Shown here piece by piece: positions 1-5,218 of a DNA stretch of 5,838 nt. Under the pieces are notes generated by a model, which saw only the letters and a list, made by a program, of their open reading frames with translations, had not been told where the DNA came from and did not search any database. The DNA is taken from NCBI GenBank assembly GCA_023392555.1, contig JAEVYW010000313.1:1-5838 (forward strand), given 5' to 3'. The first letter of the stretch is position 1; every line of letters starts with the position of its first letter. Source of the DNA: Pseudomonadota bacterium (lineage in GTDB: Bacteria; Pseudomonadota; Alphaproteobacteria; Sphingomonadales; Sphingomonadaceae). The position numbers and the translations under genes were made by a program.

Positions 1-94
1 CGCACGGGATCAGCGTAAGCGCGGCGTTCTTCGCGCCCGAAATGGGGATGTCGCCCTTGAGCGTCGCGCCGCCCTTGATCCAGATGCTGTCCAT
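1..94 (-). CDS. murA: UDP-N-acetylglucosamine 1-carboxyvinyltransferase (MurA), N-terminal fragment
   Basis: Only the first 31 codons are in the window; the gene continues past the left edge. MurA transfers enolpyruvate from phosphoenolpyruvate to UDP-GlcNAc, the first committed step of peptidoglycan synthesis in the cytoplasm. The visible protein starts [20 protein letters not shown] and continues with [11 protein letters not shown]. It matches the MurA N-terminus, and Lys22-Asn23 of the GAKNAAL motif fall at the numbering of the substrate-binding pair in the E. coli enzyme. The catalytic Cys loop lies outside the window. The ATG at 94-92 gives exactly this alignment. No purine-rich ribosome binding site is visible before it; the leader is GC-rich and can fold. 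The gene lies 47 bases downstream of clpS on the same strand, so cotranscription is possible. Identification from a short fragment, but the motif is distinctive. Confidence 0.9.
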   Translation of the reverse strand, partial: MDSIWIKGGATLKGDIPISGAKNAALTLIPC

Positions 95-97
95 CGC

Positions 98-111
98 CGC
101 GCTTTAGCGCG
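98..111 (-). other. Small hairpin in the murA leader
   Basis: In the 47-base clpS-murA gap, CGCGC (98-102) and GCGCG (107-111) pair around a four-base loop, ending four bases before the murA start codon. An alternative outer pairing is CGCCGC (95-100) with GCGGCG (114-119). No Shine-Dalgarno sequence is visible here. The hairpin has no T-tract on either strand, so it is not an intrinsic terminator. It could affect murA translation, but in sequence this GC-rich such pairing may be chance. Confidence 0.25.
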
Positions 112-141
112 AAGCGGCGGACTCGCAAGCGACGGTGAGGA

Positions 142-492
142 TCAGGCCTTTTCCAGCGTGCACTGCAGCGGTTGCTGGTTTTCCCGCGGGAAGTCGATGA
201 CCTGGCTGACCTTGGTCTCGGCCACTTCGTAAGTGAACACGCCGCACACCGCGACGCCCTGCTGGTGGACCTGGAGCATGACGCGGGTCGCGTCCTCGAT
301 GCTCATCGAGAAGAATTGCTGGAGGACCAGGACGACGAACTCCATCGGAGTGTAGTCGTCATTGAGCATCAGCACCTTGTAGTTGGACGGTTTCTTGGTG
401 CGGGGGCGCGTGCGCGTTTGGACGCCGGTCTCGATCTCTTCGATCCCGCCGCCGCGTCCCGGCTCGTCACCCATGGTCCAACGAATGCTCAT
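142..492 (-). CDS. clpS: ATP-dependent Clp protease adaptor ClpS
   Basis: ClpS binds proteins with destabilising N-terminal residues (Phe, Leu, Trp, Tyr) and delivers them to the ClpA unfoldase of the ClpAP protease in the cytoplasm. The 116-residue product has a disordered, charged N-terminus (about 1-35) followed by the ClpS fold. The N-degron pocket is intact: Asn44-Asp45-Asp46 in [11 protein letters not shown], gate residue Met50 and His76 in VHQQG, each exactly ten above the E. coli numbering (34-36, 40, 66). The C-terminal half carries [12 protein letters not shown] and ends CTLEKA, as in E. coli. The start at 492-490 has AGAGGGG (494-500) only about 1-3 bases upstream, which is short; Met7 (474-472) is an alternative start and keeps the whole domain. 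clpA is not adjacent; the gene sits between a phasin terminator and murA. The family is certain, the start less so. Confidence 0.96.
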   Translation of the reverse strand: MSIRWTMGDEPGRGGGIEEIETGVQTRTRPRTKKPSNYKVLMLNDDYTPMEFVVLVLQQFFSMSIEDATRVMLQVHQQGVAVCGVFTYEVAETKVSQVIDFPRENQQPLQCTLEKA

Positions 493-500
493 GCCCCTCT

Positions 501-528
501 AAAATATGGCAAGCGCTCAACGCCGCAA
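501..528 (-). promoter_or_regulatory. Possible clpS promoter
   Basis: Read on the minus strand, TTGCGG (528-523), a 16-base spacer and TATTTT (506-501) resemble -35 and -10 elements in the gap between the phasin terminator and clpS. Because the terminator should cut off phasin transcription, clpS needs its own promoter here. Transcription would begin around 494, almost on the 492 ATG and inside the putative ribosome binding site. That would favour the Met7 start or leaderless translation. The -35 match is poor, so this is a weak call. Confidence 0.25.
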
Positions 529-552
529 GGCGGGATTATGCGCACTTGTCGC

Positions 553-594
553 AAAAAAAGACGGCCGCCCGGGGAGAGAGGTGGGCGGCCGTCT
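553..594 (-). terminator. Intrinsic (Rho-independent) terminator of the phasin gene
   Basis: GACGGCCGCCC (560-570) and GGGCGGCCGTC (583-593) form a perfect 11-bp GC-rich stem around a 12-base loop, extended by one A-T pair at 559/594. Seven A residues at 553-559 become a U-tract after the stem when read on the minus strand. It starts about 30 bases after the phasin stop codon. The T-tract is on one side only, so it terminates leftward transcription and separates the phasin gene from clpS. Confidence 0.9.
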
Positions 595-622
595 GCGTTA
601 CCTGATCAGGAGGGGAGAGACG

Positions 623-1360
623 TCAGGCAACGATCTGGTTGATGCGCTCGGCGTTCAGCGTCGCGCGGGTCGACAGCGGCTGGAAAGCCTCGCCGGCCAG
701 CTTGACGAACGATTCGGTCAGGCGCGAGCTCTCCGCGACGAAGCGGTCGAACTGAGCGCGGGCATATTCGCCCTGGAGCTGCATGAGCTCGGTCGGCGAC
801 TTGACCTCGGCGAAAGCGCGCACTGCGTCGGCAGCCTGCTCAACGCCTTCACGGCTGGTCTCAACGACGTCCTGGCCGAGCGAGCGAGCGCCTTCGACGG
901 CGATCTTGCCGGCGTCAACGATGGCTTCGACATTGGCGCGGCTCAGTTCGGCGAAGTCTTCGATCGCCTTCTGCGAGCGGCGGACGGCGTCCTGACCACG
1001 CTCACCGGCGTCGTTGAAGAAAGCCGAGAAGGGCGCTGCAGTCGGGGTGGCGCCGAAGTTGGCGAACCAATTGGTGTTGCTGTTCACGTCGATGTTCCTT
1101 TCATTGACGGCCGGACGGGCAGCAGCGGCAGCCTTGCGGCTGGTGCGGCGCGGCTTTGCGCGACGGGTCGTCTTCTTGGCAGTAGCGGCGCGGGCGGCCT
1201 TTGCCGTACGCCGGGTGGAACGCGTGGCGGCCGCAGTCGCACGCTTCGAAGTCTTGACGGTGGTGGCAGTCGCCTCCTTGGCGGCTTCGCCGGCAGCCTC
1301 GGTCGCGGAAATCGCAACGTCTGCAGCAGCGTCGATTGCCTTGGTGGTTTCGTCAGCCAT
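623..1360 (-). CDS. Phasin family protein with histone-like basic N-terminal region
   Basis: Phasins coat polyhydroxyalkanoate (PHA) granules and control their number and size. The 245-residue product has a short acidic start (1-30), a low-complexity Ala/Thr/Lys/Arg segment (36-82: 18 Lys/Arg and no acidic residue), a linker, then an amphipathic helical phasin domain of the Phasin_2 / TIGR01841 type (about 110-245), recognisable from SAFFNDAGERGQDAVRRSQK, FAELSRANVEAIVDAG and SPTELMQLQGEYARAQFDRF. The ATG at 1360-1358 is chosen because CGGAGG (1376-1371) lies ten bases upstream; an in-frame ATG at 1489 would run through the promoter elements. The basic segment resembles the H1-like part of Pseudomonas PhaF, but at the opposite end of the protein. 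The gene stands alone: divergent from gmk, with its own terminator. Regulation by a PhaR-type repressor is suggested by three upstream repeats. A general stress-related phasin role, without PHA storage, is possible. Confidence 0.9.
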   Translation of the reverse strand: MADETTKAIDAAADVAISATEAAGEAAKEATATTVKTSKRATAAATRSTRRTAKAARAATAKKTTRRAKPRRTSRKAAAAARPAVNERNIDVNSNTNWFANFGATPTAAPFSAFFNDAGERGQDAVRRSQKAIEDFAELSRANVEAIVDAGKIAVEGARSLGQDVVETSREGVEQAADAVRAFAEVKSPTELMQLQGEYARAQFDRFVAESSRLTESFVKLAGEAFQPLSTRATLNAERINQIVA

Positions 1361-1370
1361 TTGAAAAATA

Positions 1371-1376
1371 CCTCCG
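1371..1376 (-). promoter_or_regulatory. Shine-Dalgarno sequence of the phasin gene
   Basis: CGGAGG on the minus strand, ten bases before the ATG at 1360. It is the strongest ribosome binding site in the window. It decides the phasin start against the longer reading from 1489, which has no comparable site and would include the promoter region. Confidence 0.8.
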
Positions 1377-1380
1377 TTTG

Positions 1381-1391
1381 TGCGGTGCAAC
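1381..1391. promoter_or_regulatory. TGC-rich operator-like repeat, copy 1
   Basis: TGCGGTGCAAC, a one-mismatch copy of the near-palindrome TGCA-N-TGCA, centred at 1385 over the predicted phasin transcription start. It shares TGCNNTGCAAC with copy 3. TGC-rich sequences of this kind upstream of phasin genes are known binding sites of the PHA-responsive repressor PhaR in Paracoccus and Rhodobacter; that PhaR acts here is inferred. Confidence 0.55.
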
Positions 1392-1417
1392 ATAATATGG
1401 TGCATTGCACCTTTCAA
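1389..1417 (-). promoter_or_regulatory. Predicted phasin promoter
   Basis: On the minus strand TTGAAA (1417-1412) is a good -35 element. Two -10 candidates follow: TATGTT (1394-1389) at the ideal 17-base spacing, or TATTAT (1397-1392), a better hexamer with only 14 bases between. Transcription would start around 1382-1386, giving a leader of about 25 bases. The region is markedly AT-rich against the GC-rich background. The middle TGCA repeat lies inside the spacer and another covers the expected start point, the layout of a repressible promoter. No convincing gmk promoter was found on the plus strand of this gap. Confidence 0.5.
1399..1411. promoter_or_regulatory. TGC-rich operator-like repeat, copy 2 (perfect palindrome)
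   Basis: GGTGCA-T-TGCACC, a perfect 6+1+6 inverted repeat centred at 1405, lying between the -35 and -10 elements of the predicted phasin promoter. It contains the same TGCA-N-TGCA core as the other copies. A protein bound here would directly block RNA polymerase. Confidence 0.6.
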
Positions 1418-1429
1418 GAATATTTTTTG

Positions 1430-1440
1430 TGCAGTGCAAC
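1430..1440. promoter_or_regulatory. TGC-rich operator-like repeat, copy 3
   Basis: TGCAGTGCAAC, a full TGCA-N-TGCA core centred at 1434, upstream of the predicted phasin -35 element and 57 bases before the divergent gmk start. Centre-to-centre distances in the set are 20 and 29 bases, close to two and three helical turns, so proteins bound at the three copies would lie on roughly the same face of the DNA. Confidence 0.55.
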
Positions 1441-1497
1441 AACTCATCGGAAATGCGGGGCGCTTGACGCTCACGCCCTGACCGAACAAGAGCGGAC

Positions 1498-2157
1498 ATG
1501 GTTCTAGTCGACGCCGACCACCCGACCCGCCGCCGCCGCGGCCTCCTGATCGTCCTCTCTTCCCCCTCCGGTGCCGGGAAATCGACGATCAGCCGCATGC
1601 TTCTGGAAACCGACGACAACATCACGATGTCGATCAGCGCGACGACACGACCCATGCGCCCCGGGGAGCAGGCCGACGTCGACTATCACTTCGTCGATAC
1701 GGCCGAGTTCGAGCGGCTGATCGAGGAGGATGAGTTCGCCGAGTGGGCCTATGTCTTCGACCACATGTACGGAAGCCCGAAGGAGCCGATCAAGGAAGCG
1801 CTCCGCGAGGGCCGGGACACCTTGTTCGACATCGACTGGCAGGGCACCCAGCAGCTGGAATATGCCTTCCGGACCGACCTCGTCCTGATCTTCATCCTGC
1901 CGCCTTCGATGAAGGAACTGGAACGCCGCCTTCACGAGCGCGGGACCGACAGCGAGGAGATCATCGCCGGTCGGATGCGCCGAGCTGCGGGCGAGATCGG
2001 CCACTGGGCCGAGTACAATTACGTGCTGATCAACGACGACATGGAAAAGTGCCTGGCCGACGTGAAGGCGATCATCGCCGCGGAGCGTCTCCGCCGCGAG
2101 CGCCAGCCCTATCTGCTGAACTTCGTCCGGGAATTGGTCGCTCGGCCTAACAACTGA
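1498..2157 (+). CDS. gmk: Guanylate kinase
   Basis: Gmk phosphorylates GMP (and dGMP) to GDP with ATP in the cytoplasm, an essential step of guanine nucleotide synthesis and salvage. The 219-residue product is near the usual bacterial length (about 205-220). The P-loop SPSGAGKST lies at 22-30. The GMP-binding region follows as SISATTRPMRPGE (45-57) with DYHFV (62-66); FAEWA (80-84) carries the conserved Glu82, and MYGS (90-93) the conserved Tyr/Gly. The lid-type arginines are in RMRRAAGEI, and the protein continues to the typical YNYVLINDD stretch. ATG 1498 is the only in-frame ATG before the P-loop: an in-frame stop lies at 1465-1467. The upstream AGAGCGG is a weak ribosome binding site. It is divergent from the phasin gene and its last 11 bases overlap the convergent ATP12 gene. 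No promoter or terminator of its own could be identified. Confidence 0.97.
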   Translation: MVLVDADHPTRRRRGLLIVLSSPSGAGKSTISRMLLETDDNITMSISATTRPMRPGEQADVDYHFVDTAEFERLIEEDEFAEWAYVFDHMYGSPKEPIKEALREGRDTLFDIDWQGTQQLEYAFRTDLVLIFILPPSMKELERRLHERGTDSEEIIAGRMRRAAGEIGHWAEYNYVLINDDMEKCLADVKAIIAAERLRRERQPYLLNFVRELVARPNN

Positions 2158-2842
2158 GCAGATCGAGGAAGCGCGCCGCGGCCATGAAGTCCGCGCGGCG
2201 GTTTTCGAGCGCGGTCTCCGCCTCTTCGTCAGCACCCCACTGCTCGAGCTGCCACCGATCGTCGATGCTGACTGCTTCCCACGCCTTATCGGGCGTGAAG
2301 CCACCTTCCAGCACCGCAAGCGCAGCGATCAACGAACCGCCGGTCGTGACCAGCGGCGACAGCCCAGCAAGCTGAAACGGCTCGAGCGCGGCGACGGCAT
2401 GCGACAGGCGATCGATCGTCGCTTGCGGCTGCTGGACGTGGGTAATGCCTGAAGTGGTCGCGAAATCCACGTCGAAGCGCCGCCGCGCCCAGCTCAGCAG
2501 GGCGTCCCATTGCTCGGCCTGCCGCTCAACGAGCTTCTGAGGCGTATCTGCCCGGTAGCAGGCGAGGTCGGCCTCCGCATATTTCGCGAGGCCGGCGGCG
2601 AACGTGCCCTTGTCAGGTGCGACGCGGTCGATCGCCGCATTGGCTAGTCCGGTCAGCGGCATTGCCCGAGGGTCTACGCGGTCCTCAACCGCCGACCATT
2701 CATCCGCGATGGCCTTCGCCAGCGCTTCGGTCGGGAGGACCAGCAGCTCGCGCGCAGGAGTTCGGATCGGCCGCCCATCAAGCTCGACCGACCAGCCGCC
2801 CGCTCCGGCGACGGCGGCGACGTCCTTCCAGAATCGCTTCAC
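2147..2842 (-). CDS. ATP12-family F1-ATPase assembly chaperone
   Basis: ATP12 binds the alpha subunit of F1-ATPase during assembly of ATP synthase; the family is found in mitochondria and alphaproteobacteria. The 231-residue product shows the N-terminal signature WKDV...WSVELDGRPIRTPAR (5-31), then LPTEALAKAIADEW (37-49), DPRAMPLTGLANAAIDRV (57-74), the aromatic/acidic ACYRAD (94-99), and the conserved C-terminal DDRWQLEQWGADEEAE (194-209), which corresponds to the region where yeast Atp12 has an essential Glu. The start is GTG 2842, not an upstream ATG: it begins exactly at the family N-terminus, overlaps the previous stop as GTGA, and has AGGA (2849-2846) upstream. It is the last gene of a six-gene chain, following the small membrane protein. 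Its stop (TAG, 2149-2147) lies inside the end of convergent gmk. The family assignment is firm. Confidence 0.94.
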   Translation of the reverse strand: MKRFWKDVAAVAGAGGWSVELDGRPIRTPARELLVLPTEALAKAIADEWSAVEDRVDPRAMPLTGLANAAIDRVAPDKGTFAAGLAKYAEADLACYRADTPQKLVERQAEQWDALLSWARRRFDVDFATTSGITHVQQPQATIDRLSHAVAALEPFQLAGLSPLVTTGGSLIAALAVLEGGFTPDKAWEAVSIDDRWQLEQWGADEEAETALENRRADFMAAARFLDLLSC

Positions 2843-3060
2843 CTGTCCTGCTGCTCCCAACGCTTCTTGAGCATGCGCGGAGCGAACAACGCATCGATCG
2901 CACCGATCGCCGAGACAATCGCGCCGACGAGAGGCCAGCCGCCTTCGCGAACGAGGTCGGTGTAGCCGATGGCAATCCCCAGCATGAACGTCGCCAGCCC
3001 GATGAGCCGGAGCAACATGAACATCTGGAAGCGGCGGCGCCAAAGGTCGTCGTCAGCCAC
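2839..3060 (-). CDS. Small two-helix membrane protein, unknown function
   Basis: A 73-residue protein I cannot name. It has a charged N-terminus (VADDDLWRRRFQ), a first hydrophobic helix (about 14-33, MFMLLRLIGLATFMLGIAIG), a short polar turn (TDLVREGG), a second hydrophobic helix (about 42-60, WPLVGAIVSAIGAIDALFA) and a basic C-terminus (PRMLKKRWEQQDR). This predicts a hairpin in the inner membrane with both ends in the cytoplasm. The GTG start at 3060 overlaps the HAD gene's stop by eight bases (GTGGCTGA) and has two GAGG motifs upstream, 4 and 9 bases away. Its stop overlaps the ATP12 start as GTGA. Being coupled directly to an F1-ATPase assembly factor, it might assist ATP synthase assembly at the membrane; that is only guilt by association. 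A later start at Met13 would remove the charged N-terminus. Confidence 0.82.
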   Translation of the reverse strand: MADDDLWRRRFQMFMLLRLIGLATFMLGIAIGYTDLVREGGWPLVGAIVSAIGAIDALFAPRMLKKRWEQQDR

Positions 3061-3727
3061 AGTGCCTCGCCTCGATGGCTGGGATGAAGCGCAAGACCTC
3101 GACGGGCGTATCGGCCACGCCCACCGCGCCGGCGGCCAACATCTCTTCGGTGTCGTGGTAACCCCATCCCGCGCCAATAGCCGTAGCGCCGGCATTGACC
3201 GCCATGCCCATGTCGAAGGCGGTGTCGCCGATGACGATGGTGGTCTCGGGCGAAGCGCCGGCGTCCGCCATGGCCTGCAGGACCATCGATGGATTGGGCT
3301 TTGACGGATGCCGATCGGCCGTTTGCAGCGACATGAAGCGACCGAGATAATCGTGGCACTCGAGGCATAGCTGAAGGCCACGATCGGACTTGCCGGTTGC
3401 TACCGCGAGCAGCCAGCCGTCGGCTTCGAGCGCATCGAGCAGTTCGGGGATTCCGTCGAACAAGGGCTCCTCGATGCGGCCCTCGCGGCGCGCGAGCTGG
3501 AAATGCCCCTTGTAGCTTTCCGCCACCGCAATGTGGCGCCCGATATCCTCTCCGGGGAGCAAGGCCGCGATCGCCTCGACCAGGCTCAACCCGATGACCT
3601 TGCGGCTCTGCTCAACCGGAGGCGCTTCCAGTTGATGCTCGTCGAACGCGTCACTCAGCGCGCGATGGATGTTCGCGCCGCTGTCGACGAGGGTTCCGTC
3701 GCAATCGAAGACTGCGAGCTTGTTCAC
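3053..3727 (-). CDS. HAD-superfamily hydrolase, phosphoglycolate phosphatase-like
   Basis: A 224-residue cytoplasmic phosphatase of HAD subfamily IA. All four catalytic motifs are visible: motif I FDCDGTLVD with nucleophile Asp8 and Asp10; motif II VATGKS with Thr111; motif III Lys143 in SKPNPSM; motif IV VIGDTAFDM with Asp168 and Asp172, which bind Mg2+. A helical cap domain occupies about residues 15-90. The order and spacing resemble phosphoglycolate phosphatase (Gph) and pyrophosphatase PpaX, but substrates in this family cannot be read from sequence. The GTG start at 3727 overlaps the stop of the pseudouridine synthase gene as GTGA, and places motif I at the expected distance from the N-terminus. 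Its stop overlaps the next gene by eight bases. The RluA-HAD-ATP12 order is, from memory, common in alphaproteobacteria; it may reflect shared expression rather than a shared pathway. Confidence 0.93.
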   Translation of the reverse strand: MNKLAVFDCDGTLVDSGANIHRALSDAFDEHQLEAPPVEQSRKVIGLSLVEAIAALLPGEDIGRHIAVAESYKGHFQLARREGRIEEPLFDGIPELLDALEADGWLLAVATGKSDRGLQLCLECHDYLGRFMSLQTADRHPSKPNPSMVLQAMADAGASPETTIVIGDTAFDMGMAVNAGATAIGAGWGYHDTEEMLAAGAVGVADTPVEVLRFIPAIEARHCG

Positions 3728-4830
3728 TTGCGGCCCTTGCCCTTCGGAGCGCTACTGCCACGCGAGCGCCGCTCCCCACGCCGTTCGCGGCGGCGGGTCT
3801 TAGCTTGGGCGGCGACCTTGCGGCGCTTTGCCTCGGGCGACGGCGGCGGATTGTCCATCGGCATGAAGTCGCCCGCCATGGTTTCGAACCCGAGCATCGT
3901 AAGGCTTTCGGCAAAATGCGGCGGCAGGTCGGCCGTCACGTCGATCTTGCCGCCCGCCGGGGCGTCAATCCGAAGGCGACGCGCATGAAGGTGAAGCTTG
4001 CGGCTGATCCCGCCTGTCAGGAAGGCGTCCGGCCCGCCATATTTGGCGTCGCCGACGATGGGATGGCCGATCGCCGCCATGTGCACGCGAAGCTGGTGGG
4101 TACGGCCGGTCAGCGGCTGAAGCTCGACCCAGGCGGCGCGGTTGCCCGCCCGGTCGATCACGCGCCAGCGAGTCCTCGACGGAAGGCCCTGCACCGGGTC
4201 AACGTACATCTTCTCGCCCCCCGTTCCCGGCTGCTTGGCGAGCGGGGCGTCGATTTCGCCCTCCTCGCCCGAGATGTCCCCGGTGACCAAGGCCCAGTAG
4301 ATTTTCTTCGCCGTCCGCCCGGAAAACGCCTTCGAGAACTGGTTCGCAGCCCGGGCTGAGCGAGCGACGAGCAGCGCACCCGACGTGTCCTTGTCGAGCC
4401 GATGCACCAGCTTGGGCCGGTTTCCGTCATCGTCGGCCAGCCCGTCGAGCAGGCGGTCGAGATGCTGGGTGGTCTTGGTCCCGCCCTGCGTCGCGAGGCC
4501 CGGCGGCTTGTTGAGGACGAAGCTGTTCGCGTCGCGATGAATCACCATCTCGCGCACCAGCTCTTCTTCCTCGGGCGTCAGCGGCTCGCGCGGTTTCTGC
4601 GGGCGCGGCCCGCGAGCACCTTCGGGCTCGCTCGGTGGAACCTGGATGGTCTGCCCGGCTTCGAGGCGGTCGCCCGGCGTCGCGCGCTTGCCGTCCACGC
4701 GAAGCTGACCGGTCCGCGCCCAACGCGACACGACGTTGAACGTCGCCGCCGGGAGGTTGCGCTTGAACCAGCGGTCGAGGCGGATGCCGTCATCGTCCTC
4801 GCTGACTTTGAAGGTACGCGCTTCGCTCAT
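3724..4830 (-). CDS. RluA-family 23S rRNA pseudouridine synthase (RluC/RluD type)
   Basis: Converts specific uridines of 23S rRNA to pseudouridine. The 368-residue product has an N-terminal S4 RNA-binding domain (about 13-65; GIRLDRWFKRNLP, VSRWARTGQLRVDGKRATPG), a Pro/Arg/Glu-rich linker (66-92), and the RluA catalytic domain (about 95-312). Catalytic Asp146 sits in HRLDKDTSG (143-151); the conserved Tyr178 lies in KKIYWALV; PLTGRTHQLRVHMAAIGHPI (239-258) and VGDAKYGG complete the family signature. Residues 332-368 form a Lys/Arg-rich tail that probably adds rRNA affinity. The ATG at 4830 follows the preceding stop by ten bases and has no Shine-Dalgarno sequence, so initiation may depend on coupling to the gene before it. 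Presence of the S4 domain favours RluC or RluD over RluA proper; the target uridine cannot be decided from sequence. Confidence 0.94.
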   Translation of the reverse strand: MSEARTFKVSEDDDGIRLDRWFKRNLPAATFNVVSRWARTGQLRVDGKRATPGDRLEAGQTIQVPPSEPEGARGPRPQKPREPLTPEEEELVREMVIHRDANSFVLNKPPGLATQGGTKTTQHLDRLLDGLADDDGNRPKLVHRLDKDTSGALLVARSARAANQFSKAFSGRTAKKIYWALVTGDISGEEGEIDAPLAKQPGTGGEKMYVDPVQGLPSRTRWRVIDRAGNRAAWVELQPLTGRTHQLRVHMAAIGHPIVGDAKYGGPDAFLTGGISRKLHLHARRLRIDAPAGGKIDVTADLPPHFAESLTMLGFETMAGDFMPMDNPPPSPEAKRRKVAAQAKTRRRERRGERRSRGSSAPKGKGRK

Positions 4831-4840
4831 GCGGCGGCGC

Positions 4841-5218
4841 TTAGCCGCCTGTGCTCCAATAGTCGAACGTGCGCCGCTGGATCTTGCGGATCAATTTCGC
4901 CGCTTGCGGCCCCTCCCACTGACCCTTGTAGGCGTGCGCCTTGGCTCCAGAGATCCACCAGCCCTGCCCCGGCAGGCGGTCCGATTGCCGCACGACCAGC
5001 ACCGCAAGTTCAGGCTCGCCCCGTTCCTCCGCCTCGTCGTCGACGAAGGCGAGCACCTTGCATAAGGCGCGCATCTTCGGCCGCGTGAAATGGTGGCCGA
5101 GCAGGGCGAGCACTTCGGAATAAGTGATGCTCTCGCCAGCTTGAGCGGCTGAAATCAGGATTGCGCGAACTTCGTTCGGATCGGCGAGCAGTGCGGCCCG
5201 CTCGAACTCGTCGATCAT
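4841..5218 (-). CDS. Uncharacterised 125-residue protein, possible winged-helix fold
   Basis: I cannot assign this protein to a characterised family. It is soluble, with no signal peptide or membrane segment. The N-terminal part (14-60) looks helical: PNEVRAILISAAQAGESI, then TYSEVLALLGHHFTRPKMRA and LCKVLAFVD, a spacing compatible with a helix-turn-helix or winged-helix domain. An acidic loop (60-70) leads to LAVLVVRQSDRLPGQGWW (71-88), which looks like a conserved core, and an aromatic/basic tail with AYKGQWEGP and FDYW. From memory, sphingomonad proteins of this shape are sometimes labelled ribose-phosphate pyrophosphokinase; the protein is far too short and shows no PRPP-binding loop, so that name would be unsupported. 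The ATG at 5218 overlaps the DUF4893 stop as ATGA, which supports the start and coupled translation. The next gene begins ten bases after its stop. A real gene by context and coding character; function unknown. Confidence 0.85.
   Translation of the reverse strand: MIDEFERAALLADPNEVRAILISAAQAGESITYSEVLALLGHHFTRPKMRALCKVLAFVDDEAEERGEPELAVLVVRQSDRLPGQGWWISGAKAHAYKGQWEGPQAAKLIRKIQRRTFDYWSTGG

Noticed and set aside
601..610. Perfect 10-bp palindrome CCTGATCAGG after the phasin stop codon.
   Set aside because: Single copy, without a T-tract or partner sites; a short palindrome of this size is expected by chance, and the real terminator is next to it.
1464..1469. TTGACG as a gmk -35 element on the plus strand.
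   Set aside because: No -10-like hexamer lies 15-19 bases downstream, and transcription would start at or after the gmk ATG.
1361..1489. A 43-residue longer phasin from an ATG at 1489.
   Set aside because: It would place coding sequence over the AT-rich promoter and all three TGC elements, and ignores the strong CGGAGG before 1360.
506..1507. A 333-codon open frame on the plus strand, opposite the phasin gene, rich in Gly, Arg and Ser.
   Set aside because: It is antisense to a well-supported phasin gene, crosses the phasin promoter and terminator, has low-complexity composition and no recognisable domain. High GC makes such open shadows common.
1504..2319. A 271-codon open frame on the minus strand, opposite gmk.
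   Set aside because: It mirrors gmk and runs into the ATP12 gene in another frame, with no domain and no ribosome binding site; an effect of GC-rich codon use.
2843..3043. An N-terminal extension of the ATP12 protein from an ATG at 3043.
   Set aside because: The 67 extra residues are Arg/His/Cys-rich, lie over the small membrane protein and do not resemble the family. The GTG at 2842 starts at the conserved N-terminus.
3061..3381. A longer reading of the small membrane protein, from an ATG at 3381.
   Set aside because: The extra residues are a shadow of the HAD gene, which has all catalytic motifs in its own frame. The GTG at 3060 has suitable GAGG motifs.
4402..5088. A 228-codon open frame on the plus strand, opposite rluA and the 125-residue gene.
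   Set aside because: Antisense to two supported genes, Ala/Arg/Pro-rich low complexity, and no domain.
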